This document shows, piece after piece, positions 24,322 to 33,621 of a stretch of 64,000 nt of DNA. Made by a program: the position numbers and the translations under genes. The notes beneath the pieces were generated by a model. It had not been told where the DNA came from. It was given only the letters and a program-made list of their open reading frames with translations, and ran no database searches. Each line of letters begins with the position of its first letter. Within the stretch, counting starts at the first letter, position 1. Source of the DNA: Agarivorans aestuarii (GTDB lineage: Bacteria; Pseudomonadota; Gammaproteobacteria; Enterobacterales; Celerinatantimonadaceae); the NCBI RefSeq assembly GCF_019670125.1, contig NZ_AP023033.1, forward strand, positions 1,496,501-1,560,500, in the 5' to 3' direction.

Positions 24322-26271
24322 ATGCCTCAAGATTTATCTGCTCAGTTAAAACAACATTTTGGATTTGACGGTTTTCGCCAAGGGCAAGCACCGGTGGTGG
24401 AGCGCTTATTGGCTCAGCGTTCTTGTTTAGCGATTTTTCCCACAGGGTCGGGTAAATCGTTATGTTATCAGTTTACCGCCTTGCAACTGCCGCATCTTAC
24501 TTTGGTGGTGTCTCCGTTATTGGCATTGATTAAAGATCAGCTGGCTTTTTTACAGGCTAAAGGCATTGCTGCAGCCAGTTTAGATTCCACCTTAACTGCT
24601 GAGCAAAGTAAGCAGGTAATGAGTGAGGTGCGCAGCGGCAAAACTAAAATATTAATGGTCTCGGTAGAGCGTTTTAAAAACGAGCGTTTTCGTCAGTTTA
24701 TACAATCGGTGTCGGTATCTATGTTGGTGGTAGACGAGGCGCACTGTATCTCTGAGTGGGGGCATAACTTTCGCCCCGACTACTTAAAGCTGCCGCAATA
24801 TCGTCAAGAACTTAACATTCCTTTAGTGCTGCTATTAACCGCCACGGCCACTAAAAAAGTAAAACTCGATATGGCCGCGCGCTTTGCTATAGCAGAAGAT
24901 GACATCGTGCAAACAGGCTTTTATCGAAACAACTTAGATCTAAGTGTGCAGGCCTGCAGTAGCAAGGATAAACAGCAACAGCTATTAGCGTTTATTCGCC
25001 AACAAACGGGGGCTGGCATCGTTTATGTTACCTTGCAAAACAGCGCTGAACAGGTGGCAAGCTTTTTACAGCAACAAGGCATAAATGCAGTTGCCTATCA
25101 TGCCGGTTTTGCTAATGAGCAACGCCAACAAACGCAAGATGATTTTATGGCGGGCAAAGTACCGGTGGTGGTGGCCACCATAGCTTTTGGTATGGGGGTA
25201 GATAAAAGTGACATTCGCTTTGTAGTGCATTTTGATTTGCCGAAGTCTATCGAAAACTACAGCCAAGAAATTGGCCGAGCAGGGCGCGATGGTCAGCTTT
25301 CGCACTGTTTAACCTTGGCGAATTTAGACGGTTTAACCACGGTCGAGAACTTTGTATACGGCGATACGCCTGAGCAAAGTGGCATAGAAGCCTTGTTGGC
25401 AAACATTCAGGCTGAATCTCAAGGCGAGCAATGGGAAGTGCAAATAAACAGCCTGTCTAGCCTTACTAATATTCGCCAACTGCCACTTAAAACCCTATTG
25501 GTGCAATTGGAGATTCAAGGTCTTATTAAGCCTTTATATGCCTATTATGCTGATTTTAAGTACAAGTTCTTAGTAGACAAAAGCGCAGTGCTAGCTCGCT
25601 TTTCTGGCGAACGCTTACAGTTTATTGAAGCGATTTTCTCCCATACTCAAATGAAAAAAATATGGGGTAGCCTTAACTTTGATGGCCTGTATCAGCAGTA
25701 TCAAGCAGAGCGCTCCAGAGTAGTGGCCGCGCTAGAGTATTTGGCAGAGCAGGGCTTAATCGAGTTAGAAACCAAGAAGATTACCGAGGTATATCAAGTA
25801 AACGCAGCGGGTTTGGCCGACCCTCAACTTGCCAGCCGTTTAAGCCAGTACTTCAACGATACGCAAACTAAAGAGATTAAGCGGATTGCCCAGTTGGTTC
25901 GTTTCTTTGAATTAGATTCTTGCTTAAGTTACCAGTTAGCGCGTTACTTTGATGACCACAACGCGCCTGCACAATGTGGCCATTGTAGTGTATGCCGCGG
26001 GCAAGTGGCTAAGTTGAGTTATTCTGCGCCGCTTAAGCAGCTAGACGATGCTCAAGTGTTTAATTACTTACAAGAGCTTAAACAACATTTAAGTGCCAGC
26101 CAACAAGCGCTGCTTAGCCCCATAATGGCCTGTCGATTTTTAACTGGGGTGACCAGCCCTTGGTCTACAAAATTTAAACTTCGCCAGCTAGCTGGGTTTG
26201 CCTGCTGTGAAAAACAGCCATACGCAAATACCTTGCAGCAAGTAGAGCGGCTTTGGTCTCAGCTCGGCTAA
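24322..26271 (+). CDS. RecQ family ATP-dependent DNA helicase
   Basis: 3'-5' DNA helicase for recombination and repair. Motif I FPTGSGKSLCYQ (about 40-51), motif Ia VVSPLLALIKDQ, motif II DEAHCISEWGHNFR, motif III LLTATAT, motif V AFGMGVDKSDIRFVVH and motif VI YSQEIGRAGRDG are all present. Four cysteines in CLSYQLARYFDD and QCGHCSVCRG form the RecQ zinc site. Length 649 and the weakly conserved C-terminus, without an obvious HRDC domain, suggest a RecQ-like paralogue and not necessarily canonical RecQ. Confidence 0.92.
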   Translation: MPQDLSAQLKQHFGFDGFRQGQAPVVERLLAQRSCLAIFPTGSGKSLCYQFTALQLPHLTLVVSPLLALIKDQLAFLQAKGIAAASLDSTLTAEQSKQVMSEVRSGKTKILMVSVERFKNERFRQFIQSVSVSMLVVDEAHCISEWGHNFRPDYLKLPQYRQELNIPLVLLLTATATKKVKLDMAARFAIAEDDIVQTGFYRNNLDLSVQACSSKDKQQQLLAFIRQQTGAGIVYVTLQNSAEQVASFLQQQGINAVAYHAGFANEQRQQTQDDFMAGKVPVVVATIAFGMGVDKSDIRFVVHFDLPKSIENYSQEIGRAGRDGQLSHCLTLANLDGLTTVENFVYGDTPEQSGIEALLANIQAESQGEQWEVQINSLSSLTNIRQLPLKTLLVQLEIQGLIKPLYAYYADFKYKFLVDKSAVLARFSGERLQFIEAIFSHTQMKKIWGSLNFDGLYQQYQAERSRVVAALEYLAEQGLIELETKKITEVYQVNAAGLADPQLASRLSQYFNDTQTKEIKRIAQLVRFFELDSCLSYQLARYFDDHNAPAQCGHCSVCRGQVAKLSYSAPLKQLDDAQVFNYLQELKQHLSASQQALLSPIMACRFLTGVTSPWSTKFKLRQLAGFACCEKQPYANTLQQVERLWSQLG

Positions 26272-26287
26272 ATTTACGGCTTGTGAC

Positions 26288-26692
26288 TTAAATTTCTGCG
26301 TCGAATCGTGCTTGGCGTGCTTCTGCCATGGTGCAATCGGTTAGGGCGATTAGCTCTGCTAAGGTGGCATTGGGCTTATCTTTTAAGATCCGGCTTAAGC
26401 GTTGCGCTTTAGGTTCTAGTAGGTCTTGATAGTGGGCTAAGCCTTGTTCCAGCTTAGTGGTTAGATACCTGAAGTCCTCAGATTCTAGATTTTTTAAGTC
26501 TTGTAATAAGCCGTTTAAGGCTGACAGTTCTCCCACTAGTTGCCAGTTTCTAGAGCGACGAATTCGTTTTAGTTGGCAACCCGATTCAAGCGCTAGTTGT
26601 TTAGCTTGCTTGGCATTGTTACCACCAATACGGCGAATCAATGAAGGCAGGGGAGTGATGATTTCTGAGTCTTTCATAGGCGAATTTTGCAT
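26288..26692 (-). CDS. Ribosome recycling factor family (RRF_GI) protein
   Basis: A basic 134-residue protein resembling a gammaproteobacterial family labelled RRF_GI (PF12614), with ITLPSLI-like start (ITPLPSLIRRIGGNNAKQAK), QLKRIRRSRNWQLVGE in the middle and ATLAELIALTDCTMAEARQARF at the end. Despite the family name it is much shorter than true RRF, and its role is not established. An alternative ATG at 26677 would remove five residues; no clear ribosome site separates the two. It is convergent with the helicase gene. Confidence 0.75.
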   Translation of the reverse strand: MQNSPMKDSEIITPLPSLIRRIGGNNAKQAKQLALESGCQLKRIRRSRNWQLVGELSALNGLLQDLKNLESEDFRYLTTKLEQGLAHYQDLLEPKAQRLSRILKDKPNATLAELIALTDCTMAEARQARFDAEI

Positions 26693-26813
26693 TCAAACTA
26701 GCTTAAATACAATCGCCAAATGAGGGTAGATTTAATTGTATTTAATTAAGCTTGTGAGTGAGTAAATCTCGACCATACTGGTAGGGCAAGTTTGAATTAA
26801 TAAGGGACTCAGT

Positions 26814-27194
26814 ATGGCAATTCGCAGACACGGCATTACAGTGGGCATTGAGCGAGTAGAAACCCGCTTATTGGTTTCGTTTAAAGCCTGCGGCACACTC
26901 ACTCATCAAGATTATCAAACCATTACACCTATCATTGAATCAGCCTTAGCTGAGGTTGAACATCCACAAATTCGTGCCTTTTTTGATGCTAGTGAGTTAG
27001 AAGGTTGGGAGCTAAGAGCCGCATGGGATGACTTAAAGCTAGGCTTAAAGCATGGCCAAGATTTTGAAAAAGTGGCTATTTTAGGCCACCAACAATGGCT
27101 AGAGTGGGCCTCCAAGGTGGGCAATTGGTTTATTGCTGGCGAAGTACAAGTATTTGAAGATGAGCAAAGCGCCTTGGCTTGGTTAGAAGATTAA
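26814..27194 (+). CDS. SpoIIAA-like (STAS/SEC14) protein
   Basis: A 126-residue cytoplasmic protein of the SpoIIAA-like family: RLLVSFKACGTLTHQDYQTI, then RAFFDASELEGWELRAAWDDL and KVAILGHQQWLEWASKVGNW. These small STAS-fold proteins probably bind hydrophobic ligands or partner proteins; no specific role is known. AAGGGAC precedes the ATG at good spacing. It stands alone and is convergent with the AzlD gene, the two reading frames overlapping by four bases at their ends. Confidence 0.85.
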   Translation: MAIRRHGITVGIERVETRLLVSFKACGTLTHQDYQTITPIIESALAEVEHPQIRAFFDASELEGWELRAAWDDLKLGLKHGQDFEKVAILGHQQWLEWASKVGNWFIAGEVQVFEDEQSALAWLED

Positions 27195-27493
27195 TGAATC
27201 AAAAAAAATACTGTCATGCTCACAACTGTAGTTATTAGTGCATTACGGGTGAAGTAGGCTAACAGTGCAGCTAGCACGGCGGCGAGCAGATAGGGATTGT
27301 CTAAGGATAATGCCAATTGTTGATCGCGAATAAATACGATCGGAGCAAATATGGCCGTTAGCACTGCAGGGGCTGAGTAGCTTAAAAACTGTAACGTTGT
27401 CTTGTTCAACCTAAGCGGAATTTTTGGCTCTAAGAACAGGTAACGGCTGGCAAATACAATTGCGGCCATAGCTAAAATAGTAAACCAAATCAT
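27191..27493 (-). CDS. azlD: AzlD-family branched-chain amino acid exporter subunit
   Basis: Small membrane protein of about 100 residues with three to four helices, including YLFLEPKIPLRLNKTTLQFLSY and a repeated APAVLTAIFAPIVF segment typical of AzlD. I choose the ATG at 27493 because it overlaps the stop codon of azlC in the ATGA arrangement and follows GGAG by seven bases. Together with AzlC it should export branched-chain amino acids or related compounds. Confidence 0.88.
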   Translation of the reverse strand: MIWFTILAMAAIVFASRYLFLEPKIPLRLNKTTLQFLSYSAPAVLTAIFAPIVFIRDQQLALSLDNPYLLAAVLAALLAYFTRNALITTVVSMTVFFLIH

Positions 27494-28212
27494 TGCTCTT
27501 CTCCGCGCCACTTAGCGTAAGCTGTGGCTAAACCCATAGCCAGCAGAGCCGAAATGAGTAGGCCTCCAGGCACTGCATAAAGTTCACACGCTACCGAACT
27601 TACTAAAGCGATAAGCACACACAGTAAGCCCGAGCCATGTTTTATGTTTGGCACAACAATGGCGATAAAAGTAGCGGCAATGGCGAAGTCTAGCCCCCAG
27701 CTGTCTAGGTTTTCGATATTTGCGCCAGCCACAATGCCCACCGCAGAAGCGATATTCCAACCAAGATAAAAACTTAAGCCGCCCCCTAATGCGTACCAGC
27801 GATCAAAGCGTTCAGCTTTGTCTTGATTAGCAATGGCAAACAATTCATCGGTAAGCAAATAGCCCAGTAACAGGCGCCACTTTAGCGGTAAGCCGCTAAT
27901 CTTGGGGCGCATGGCCATGCTGTACAGAAAGTGGCGCGAAGTAATTAGCATGGTGGTAACCAGCATACTTAACAGGCCAGATCCCAGCTTAAACATGCCG
28001 GTAGCTACCAATTGGGCAGAACCCGCGAATAAAATGGCCGACATAGCTTGGCTTTGCAAAGGGCTAAGGCCTGCCTCCATTGCATAAGAGCCCGCTAATA
28101 TTCCCCATGGCACAACGGCAATGGTGAGCGGCAATACCGCTAAGGTACCTTTGGCAAATGCGGTGAGTTTATTAGACCAAGTTAAATGGTTTATATAGTC
28201 TGTACTGTTCAC
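27490..28212 (-). CDS. azlC: AzlC-family amino acid exporter
   Basis: Inner-membrane protein of 240 residues with the AzlC hallmarks PWGILAGSYAMEAGLSPLQS, FAGSAQLVATGMF and TSRHFLYSMAM (about 30-105), then DELFAIAN. AzlCD pairs export branched-chain amino acids (and analogues). Translation probably starts at a GTG (28212) with AAGGAAAA upstream. It sits 33 bases after an AraC-type regulator in the same orientation, which probably controls it. Confidence 0.9.
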   Translation of the reverse strand: MNSTDYINHLTWSNKLTAFAKGTLAVLPLTIAVVPWGILAGSYAMEAGLSPLQSQAMSAILFAGSAQLVATGMFKLGSGLLSMLVTTMLITSRHFLYSMAMRPKISGLPLKWRLLLGYLLTDELFAIANQDKAERFDRWYALGGGLSFYLGWNIASAVGIVAGANIENLDSWGLDFAIAATFIAIVVPNIKHGSGLLCVLIALVSSVACELYAVPGGLLISALLAMGLATAYAKWRGEEQ

Positions 28213-28245
28213 AATTTTCCTTGAGAGGGTAAAAGGCAGGCTTAG

Positions 28246-29070
28246 CTAAGCTGCAAGTTCCTTGGCATAACGGCCAGGAGAAACACCCAAAGCGCGTTTA
28301 AAGTGGCGGCTAAAATGGCTTTGATCATGAAAGCCACAATCTAAGGCGACATCCAATTGTTTGTTACCTTGGCGCAACAGTTGTTTGGCTAAGCGTAATC
28401 TCGCTTGAATTTGGTAAGCATGTGGCGGAAGACCGTAGCGCTTTACAAACTGCTTCACTAAATAACAAGGGCTCAAATTCACTAACTTAGCCAGTTCGCT
28501 GAGAGAGACATTAGCTTGAGGCTGCTCATCCAAAAACTGCTTCACTAAACTAAGGTGATTGCGCTCATTAAAGGTAGATGTGGTTGTTGGGCGAGTTTTA
28601 GCGTGCCGAGTCATCAGTAAGCTCAAGCTCGCGTACACCATACTCTCACGTTGTAAGCGATTGTTAGAGTTCGCCAGTAATGCAAGGGTAGCGCGTAAAG
28701 AGCCAGCAACCACCGAATCTTGCACCACTGCTTGGCTAAAATAGGGAGCGCCTTGTTGCTTAATGCCTAAGTCTTGGCTGAGTTGTTCAAATTGCTCAGG
28801 AGTGGGGTACATGGCCTGATAGGACCAGCCTCCTTCCGAGGCCGAGCAGCCAGTATGTACTTCATCGGCGTTCACCAAAATAATACTGTCTTGCGGGGCG
28901 ATATGGTTGCCACCGGTGCGGTAAAACTGTTGCGCGCCGCTTTCAATCACACCAATGGTGTAGCCTTCGTGACTATGCCGCGAAAAGTTTTGCTGTTGAT
29001 AGCGGGCATTCAGTATTTCTATACCGCCTAACTCGTCGGCAAGCTGATAACGTGCTTGTTCTTTTGTCAT
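28246..29070 (-). CDS. AraC family transcriptional regulator
   Basis: Regulator of 274 residues with an N-terminal AraC-type cupin (about 20-100: FSRHSHEGYTIGVIESGAQQF) and two C-terminal helix-turn-helix motifs (VSLSELAKLVNLSPCYLVKQF and LDVALDCGFHDQSHFSRHFKRALG, about 185-265). AAGGAGG precedes the ATG. Being 33 bases upstream of azlCD, it is the likely regulator of that exporter, as commonly seen for AraC/AzlC pairs. Upstream of it lie two MITE-like elements. Confidence 0.9.
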   Translation of the reverse strand: MTKEQARYQLADELGGIEILNARYQQQNFSRHSHEGYTIGVIESGAQQFYRTGGNHIAPQDSIILVNADEVHTGCSASEGGWSYQAMYPTPEQFEQLSQDLGIKQQGAPYFSQAVVQDSVVAGSLRATLALLANSNNRLQRESMVYASLSLLMTRHAKTRPTTTSTFNERNHLSLVKQFLDEQPQANVSLSELAKLVNLSPCYLVKQFVKRYGLPPHAYQIQARLRLAKQLLRQGNKQLDVALDCGFHDQSHFSRHFKRALGVSPGRYAKELAA

Positions 29071-29097
29071 TGGCTTGCCTCCTTACTGGCCTGAAGA

Positions 29098-29259
29098 ATA
29101 CCAATCGTACCAAGTAATTGATCATTCTAACTGGTTAAAATGCTCGATAACTGCGTTAGAATTTTTGATTGTAGAGTAACCACTTATCGAAAAATCCTGC
29201 CTTATTCTCGAGCATTTTTCCTGCGCTATTTCTGACCACTTACTTAGTGTGATTGGTAT
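29098..29259. mobile_element. MITE-like palindromic element, type 2
   Basis: A 162-bp non-coding element with terminal inverted repeats: ATACCAATC at 29098 and GATTGGTAT ending at 29259, extending inward (AAGTAA near 29112 and TTACTT near 29240) with few mismatches. A second nested pair, AAAATGCTCGA and TCGAGCATTTTT, makes nearly the whole element foldable. The ACCAATC-type ends are familiar to me from repeats in Vibrio and Shewanella relatives. No second copy was found in the window. Confidence 0.7.
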
Positions 29260-29341
29260 AAGCTGTCATCATAGCGCAGATTTAGCAGGAGGTTTTGTAC
29301 AAAATTGTTCGCTTTGGGTTTAGTTTGCTGAGTTAGTGCTA

Positions 29342-29603
29342 GGGCCTGTTGATCTTTGGTGTTGAAATTTTATTCAAGATAAGCGGGCTTTAATCGCGGC
29401 GAGCACTTTGAAACCTAGTGGGCTAAGTGAAAAGTGTTCAACGAAGAGTAAAGTTCGCTTATCTGAACCCTTCGGGCAGCATTCCTTAGCCATTTATTCA
29501 GCGTTAGCGAGTGATTAATAAGCCCACTTAACTTCACACTCACTGCCTTGACTAAATGGCTAATAAATTGCTGTAAAAACCATCAGCAAAGATCAACAGG
29601 CCC
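29342..29603. mobile_element. MITE-like element type 1, copy 1
   Basis: A 262-bp element without coding capacity, bounded by perfect terminal inverted repeats GGGCCTGTTGATCTTTG and CAAAGATCAACAGGCCC, and flanked by TA on both sides (29340-29341 and 29604-29605). TA duplication fits IS630/Tc1-mariner-type transposition. Its body is about 85-90 percent like the copy at 36713. It lies upstream of the azlCD regulator and after the stop of the convergently placed M48 gene. Confidence 0.85.
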
Positions 29604-29654
29604 TAGTTACTCTGCTGGTCGTGGAAATATGTGCTCTAGACGAGAGATAATGCT

Positions 29655-32060
29655 CTAAACCAAAGCGAGCTCATCGGCGGGTTCACTTAGTGCTTGAGTA
29701 TCTATGCTGCTCTCAACTTCCATACATAGTTGGCTTAGTTCGGCACATAACCAATAGTGTTTGTATTTTGCTGCCTTATAACTCTGTTCACAAATGAACA
29801 TATATTGCGAGGGTTGAATAGTGAGGGAGAAGTCCAGTACGCCGCCATTCCAGCCTTCGATAAACTCAGCCAAGTTAGGGTATTTAGGATCTGGCAGGCT
29901 AATGTTTTTCGCTTCAATGGCTAAACGCTTAGTTTCTAAGGCGCACAAGTTTGTTTGCGCTAATAGTCGAGAATGAATTTTTGCTTGCCATTCATCGTCT
30001 AGGTTGATTAGCGTATCGAGGATAAAGTGAAAACGCTCTAAGTTATTGATAATTGGCTCCAGCTTAGCCATGCCTTGCAGGGCGTTTAATAAGCTATCTA
30101 GCCGGGCACTTTGTTGGCTCGACATCAACGAACGGCACAGCATAATGCGGTGATGTAACAGTTTATCAAAGGGTTTAAATTCATTTTGATGCTGCTTTAT
30201 TGCCGCCGTAGATTCGGTGATTAAATTACCAACATCAACTCGATTACTAGCAGGCAGGTCAAAATCTTCCGGCGCTATATTTAAGTTAGCTTCATAATAA
30301 AGCTTTACTAAAGAGGCGACACGCAAGGTGTCTAGCTGCTTAAAGTAGAGCTGTTCCTGATTGTTGATCTGTAGGTGTTGGGCATTAATCTGCGCGATGC
30401 AATCGCTTAAACCGCTGGGTTTATTGTCGACAAGGTTTGAGAGATGGAAAAAGCGTCCGCTGTAGATCTCTCCAAAAAACTGCTTTAGGTACTCGGCAGT
30501 TTGTTGTTTTTGTTGTTCATTCTCAATTAAGCTGTCGTTGCTCACCGTAAATTTACTGGGCTGTTTTATGCCTTGCTGAGTATAGAAAAAAGCACTTACC
30601 GACTCGCTTAAGGTGTCGATATCACCGATTAGCAAAACTGCAGGTAATTCAGATTTAAAAATACCTTGGTCGCCTCGTGAAGTAACAAAAGCAATACGAT
30701 CTTTATCTGCAGGGTGACTATCCCAGGTTGAGCTGTCTGTGCGCTGCATTTGCTGTTCTATTTTGCTCATCTGCGCTTTGCTGGTTTGCTTGGCTAAATT
30801 GGCAACCGCCAACGGTATATTCGCCAGTAGTTTGTTGTCATTCCAGGCTAGTTTATTGATGTCTGCTACTTTTTGCGCAGCTAAGGCCAGCTTACGCAGT
30901 TCAATGGCGGTGTTCTCAAACTGATCGCTACCCACAAAGCGGCTTTCGTAGCTGTCGGCGTCAAACTCCATTGCGCGAGACATATATTGAGTGAGCTTAA
31001 AGTTGAGATTAAACAAACCTTTAAAAATGAATCGAGTAAGGCCTATAGAAAGCTGAGCGGCAATAATTGCGATATTCATAACAAAGGGCATGTGTTCTTG
31101 CTTAGCCCAGTTTTGCAGGCGTAAATCCCATTCGTCGGGCTGGTAGGCTCGGCTATAAAACCAATGGTTAACGGTTTGCACAATATAGCGGGTTTGCATC
31201 GCCTGGGTTTGAGCAAAATGGCCAAACTCGTGCGCCAAAATGCCACTTAACTGGCGCATATTCATGCCGGTTAGTAAGGGCATGCCAATAGTTAGGCGTA
31301 ACTCGCCTTTACGCAGGCTAAGCCAGCCGTCTAGGCCTCCGGCAGAGGCATTTACTTGGGTATCTAAGCAAATTTCTGTTGGGCGAGGAACCGATAGTTT
31401 GTCGCACATTACATCAACTAGATTGAATAATGCCGGAGCTCTTTTGGCTTGTAGGCGATATAGTTTGGGTTGCTGGTAGCTGGCAAATAAAGGTTTAAGC
31501 AAAAACAGAAACAGCACAATAACAATAAAATAAGGAACAACGAGGAGAAATTGCTTAGCAATGCCACCAGAAAAATCACCGATGTTGTCAACTAATACCG
31601 AGAAGTAAAACACCGAAAAACTGATTAAACCCATTAACATAAGCAAGTAAATAAGCGGAGCAATTAGGCTAATAAGTAGCGTGCATATCATGCCAATTCG
31701 GTACTCTCGGCTTACGCTAGATCGCGGAAACTCACCACTAAGCAGTTTAATAAAGTCTGCTTTTAGTTTAGGCGCGCCGTTTTGTTGAGCCTTGCTATGA
31801 GGGGTAGTTGGTGCAGCGTTGTTTGCTTCAAGCACTGCCATTTCTCTAAGCTCAACGCGCAAGCCATGTTCGCTAAATACTGCGGCAAGGCTTTTAGCCA
31901 AACTGAGTGACAGGCTCTCTTTGAGGACATGTCCTTCAATTAGGTATTTTTGAGCAGTAGCTGGTGTGATATCTAAGGCTTTACACAGACTATGTACCAC
32001 ATGGTTATCGCGATTATTTCCATTTTGAGCGCCTAAACTCACTAGCTCATATTTAGCCAC
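29655..32060 (-). CDS. M48 family membrane metallopeptidase
   Basis: Large (801-residue) zinc peptidase of the HtpX/Ste24 clan. A small N-terminal alpha/beta domain (1-75) is followed by two transmembrane pairs (about 122-155 and 168-190), then the peptidase domain with HEFGH at 277-281 and the third ligand in EFDADSYE near 367; a further hydrophobic stretch lies near 325. The C-terminal 350 residues are helical and unassigned. Such proteins act in membrane protein quality control; the substrate is unknown. It is a monocistronic unit. Confidence 0.87.
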   Translation of the reverse strand: MAKYELVSLGAQNGNNRDNHVVHSLCKALDITPATAQKYLIEGHVLKESLSLSLAKSLAAVFSEHGLRVELREMAVLEANNAAPTTPHSKAQQNGAPKLKADFIKLLSGEFPRSSVSREYRIGMICTLLISLIAPLIYLLMLMGLISFSVFYFSVLVDNIGDFSGGIAKQFLLVVPYFIVIVLFLFLLKPLFASYQQPKLYRLQAKRAPALFNLVDVMCDKLSVPRPTEICLDTQVNASAGGLDGWLSLRKGELRLTIGMPLLTGMNMRQLSGILAHEFGHFAQTQAMQTRYIVQTVNHWFYSRAYQPDEWDLRLQNWAKQEHMPFVMNIAIIAAQLSIGLTRFIFKGLFNLNFKLTQYMSRAMEFDADSYESRFVGSDQFENTAIELRKLALAAQKVADINKLAWNDNKLLANIPLAVANLAKQTSKAQMSKIEQQMQRTDSSTWDSHPADKDRIAFVTSRGDQGIFKSELPAVLLIGDIDTLSESVSAFFYTQQGIKQPSKFTVSNDSLIENEQQKQQTAEYLKQFFGEIYSGRFFHLSNLVDNKPSGLSDCIAQINAQHLQINNQEQLYFKQLDTLRVASLVKLYYEANLNIAPEDFDLPASNRVDVGNLITESTAAIKQHQNEFKPFDKLLHHRIMLCRSLMSSQQSARLDSLLNALQGMAKLEPIINNLERFHFILDTLINLDDEWQAKIHSRLLAQTNLCALETKRLAIEAKNISLPDPKYPNLAEFIEGWNGGVLDFSLTIQPSQYMFICEQSYKAAKYKHYWLCAELSQLCMEVESSIDTQALSEPADELALV

Positions 32061-32309
32061 TCACATTTCCTTGTGTTTATAGTGATAAATTTGTCGCCAG
32101 AAGTTTTGCAAATAAGCTAATCATATTCAATAGCTTGGCGCTAAGGATGCGCCACTACTTGTAAACTCTTCGAACTGGAACAAGGTTTATTTGAGTAAAT
32201 TAATTTCAACTACTGAAACCCTACTGACAGGTAGGTGTCAGTAGCAGGGGATTATAGTTATCTCACTGGCTGGCCATGGGGGCTAGCCGGTAACAGCAAG
32301 GAGATAGTT

Positions 32310-32693
32310 ATGTTAGCAGTTGCACCTTTAGTATGGGCAGAGATCGCCGTTGCCAATATGGACCGCGCGTTAGCTTTTTACGCCGAGCACTTTGATCTAA
32401 CCTTTCGCCGCGAGAATATGGGCGATATGGATATGGCCATTCTAGAAACCGAAGATCCAGAGGCTGCTAGTTTTGGTTTATGTCAGCATGAAATGATGAA
32501 GCCAAGCATGGATGGCAGCACCGTTTATCTGCATTTGAGCGAAAAGCTTAGCCCTTTAGTAGATAAAATCACTCAATCGGGCGTGCAGATCTTAATGCCT
32601 GTTACCGCCATTCAAGATGGCGAGCATGGTTACTTCGCCTTATTTGTGGATAGTGAAGGTAATAAAATAGGTCTGTGGTCTAAGTTCCAGTAA
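32310..32693 (+). CDS. VOC-family (glyoxalase/bleomycin resistance) protein
   Basis: A 127-residue protein of the vicinal-oxygen-chelate fold: WAEIAVANMDRALAFYAEHFDL at the start, and YFALFVDSEGNKIGLWSK at the end with the typical Glu metal ligand. The ATG at 32310 follows AAGGAG; the open frame from 32235 has no such site. It is followed after 87 bases by a WYL-type regulator, and VOC genes often pair with one. The substrate is not deducible. Confidence 0.87.
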   Translation: MLAVAPLVWAEIAVANMDRALAFYAEHFDLTFRRENMGDMDMAILETEDPEAASFGLCQHEMMKPSMDGSTVYLHLSEKLSPLVDKITQSGVQILMPVTAIQDGEHGYFALFVDSEGNKIGLWSKFQ

Positions 32694-32780
32694 TATCGAC
32701 GTGGTTATGCAAGCAAATTTAGCTAGCTCAGCCTATAAAGCTGGGCTAGTGTTTGCTCTGCACTTTGGCAGGGATGATTT

Positions 32781-33461
32781 ATGAGACGGGCAGACAGGCT
32801 TTTTCAGATAGTACAAATTCTGCGTATGCGGCGACTCACCACTGCCCAAGATTTAGCCGATCGTTTAGAAGTATCAACTCGCACCATCTACCGTGACGTA
32901 CAAGACCTTTGTTTAAGTGGCATTCCCATTGAAGGAGAAGCTGGCGTAGGCTATTTGTTGCGCCAAGAAGTTAGCGTACCACCGCTAATGTTTAATGAAG
33001 CGGAGCTAGAGGCCATTCAAATTGGCATGCGTATGGTGCAAACCTGGGCAGGCAAAGAACTGTCTTCGGCTGCCAAGCAAGCCATGATTAAAGTAGAAGC
33101 GGTATTGCCACAACGCCTACAAGCCTATCAATCTTTAATGTTTGCCCCCGATTTTTATATCGACAGCGACCAATTCAAATACTTAGATCCCTTGCGTATT
33201 GCTTCGCAACAGCGTGAATACCTAGAGATTTGCTATCAAGATGCCAAAGCTGACTGCACCAAACGAGAAATTCGCCCACTGGCCATTTATTTTTGGCGAG
33301 GCACCTGGACCTTACTAGCGTGGTGCGAACTGCGTGATGATTTTCGCAGCTTTCGGGTTGATCGAATTACCGAATTACATCATCAAGAACGGGTGTTTAG
33401 CCACAGCCCCGGAAAAGAGCTTGATGACTTTGTAGAGAAAATGGAGCAAGAGGGGCACTAA
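32781..33461 (+). CDS. HTH and WYL domain transcriptional regulator
   Basis: YafY-like regulator of 226 residues. An N-terminal winged helix (RLFQIVQILRMRRLTTAQDLADRLEVSTRTIYRDV, residues 6-40) is followed by the WYL ligand-binding domain (about 135-210: REIRPLAIYFWRGTWTLLAWCELRDDFRSFRVDRI). AGGGATG precedes the ATG. It probably controls itself and the VOC gene just upstream. Confidence 0.9.
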   Translation: MRRADRLFQIVQILRMRRLTTAQDLADRLEVSTRTIYRDVQDLCLSGIPIEGEAGVGYLLRQEVSVPPLMFNEAELEAIQIGMRMVQTWAGKELSSAAKQAMIKVEAVLPQRLQAYQSLMFAPDFYIDSDQFKYLDPLRIASQQREYLEICYQDAKADCTKREIRPLAIYFWRGTWTLLAWCELRDDFRSFRVDRITELHHQERVFSHSPGKELDDFVEKMEQEGH

Positions 33462-33621
33462 ATTTATGCCTTATTGTTTATTGGTTTCTTGATATTTCAG
33501 AGCTCGAATCAGATTTTTCGCAGCTAGCTTAACCTTCATCAAACTATCATTTAGCTGACATGCCCTTTCTCTGTTTGTTTGCGGTATCATTGTTTAACTT
33601 GTCACTAATTTCGCATTCACA

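Noticed and set aside
26288-26692. Annotation as true ribosome recycling factor
   Set aside because: At 134 residues and with a different motif pattern it cannot be canonical Frr; only the RRF_GI family label is used.
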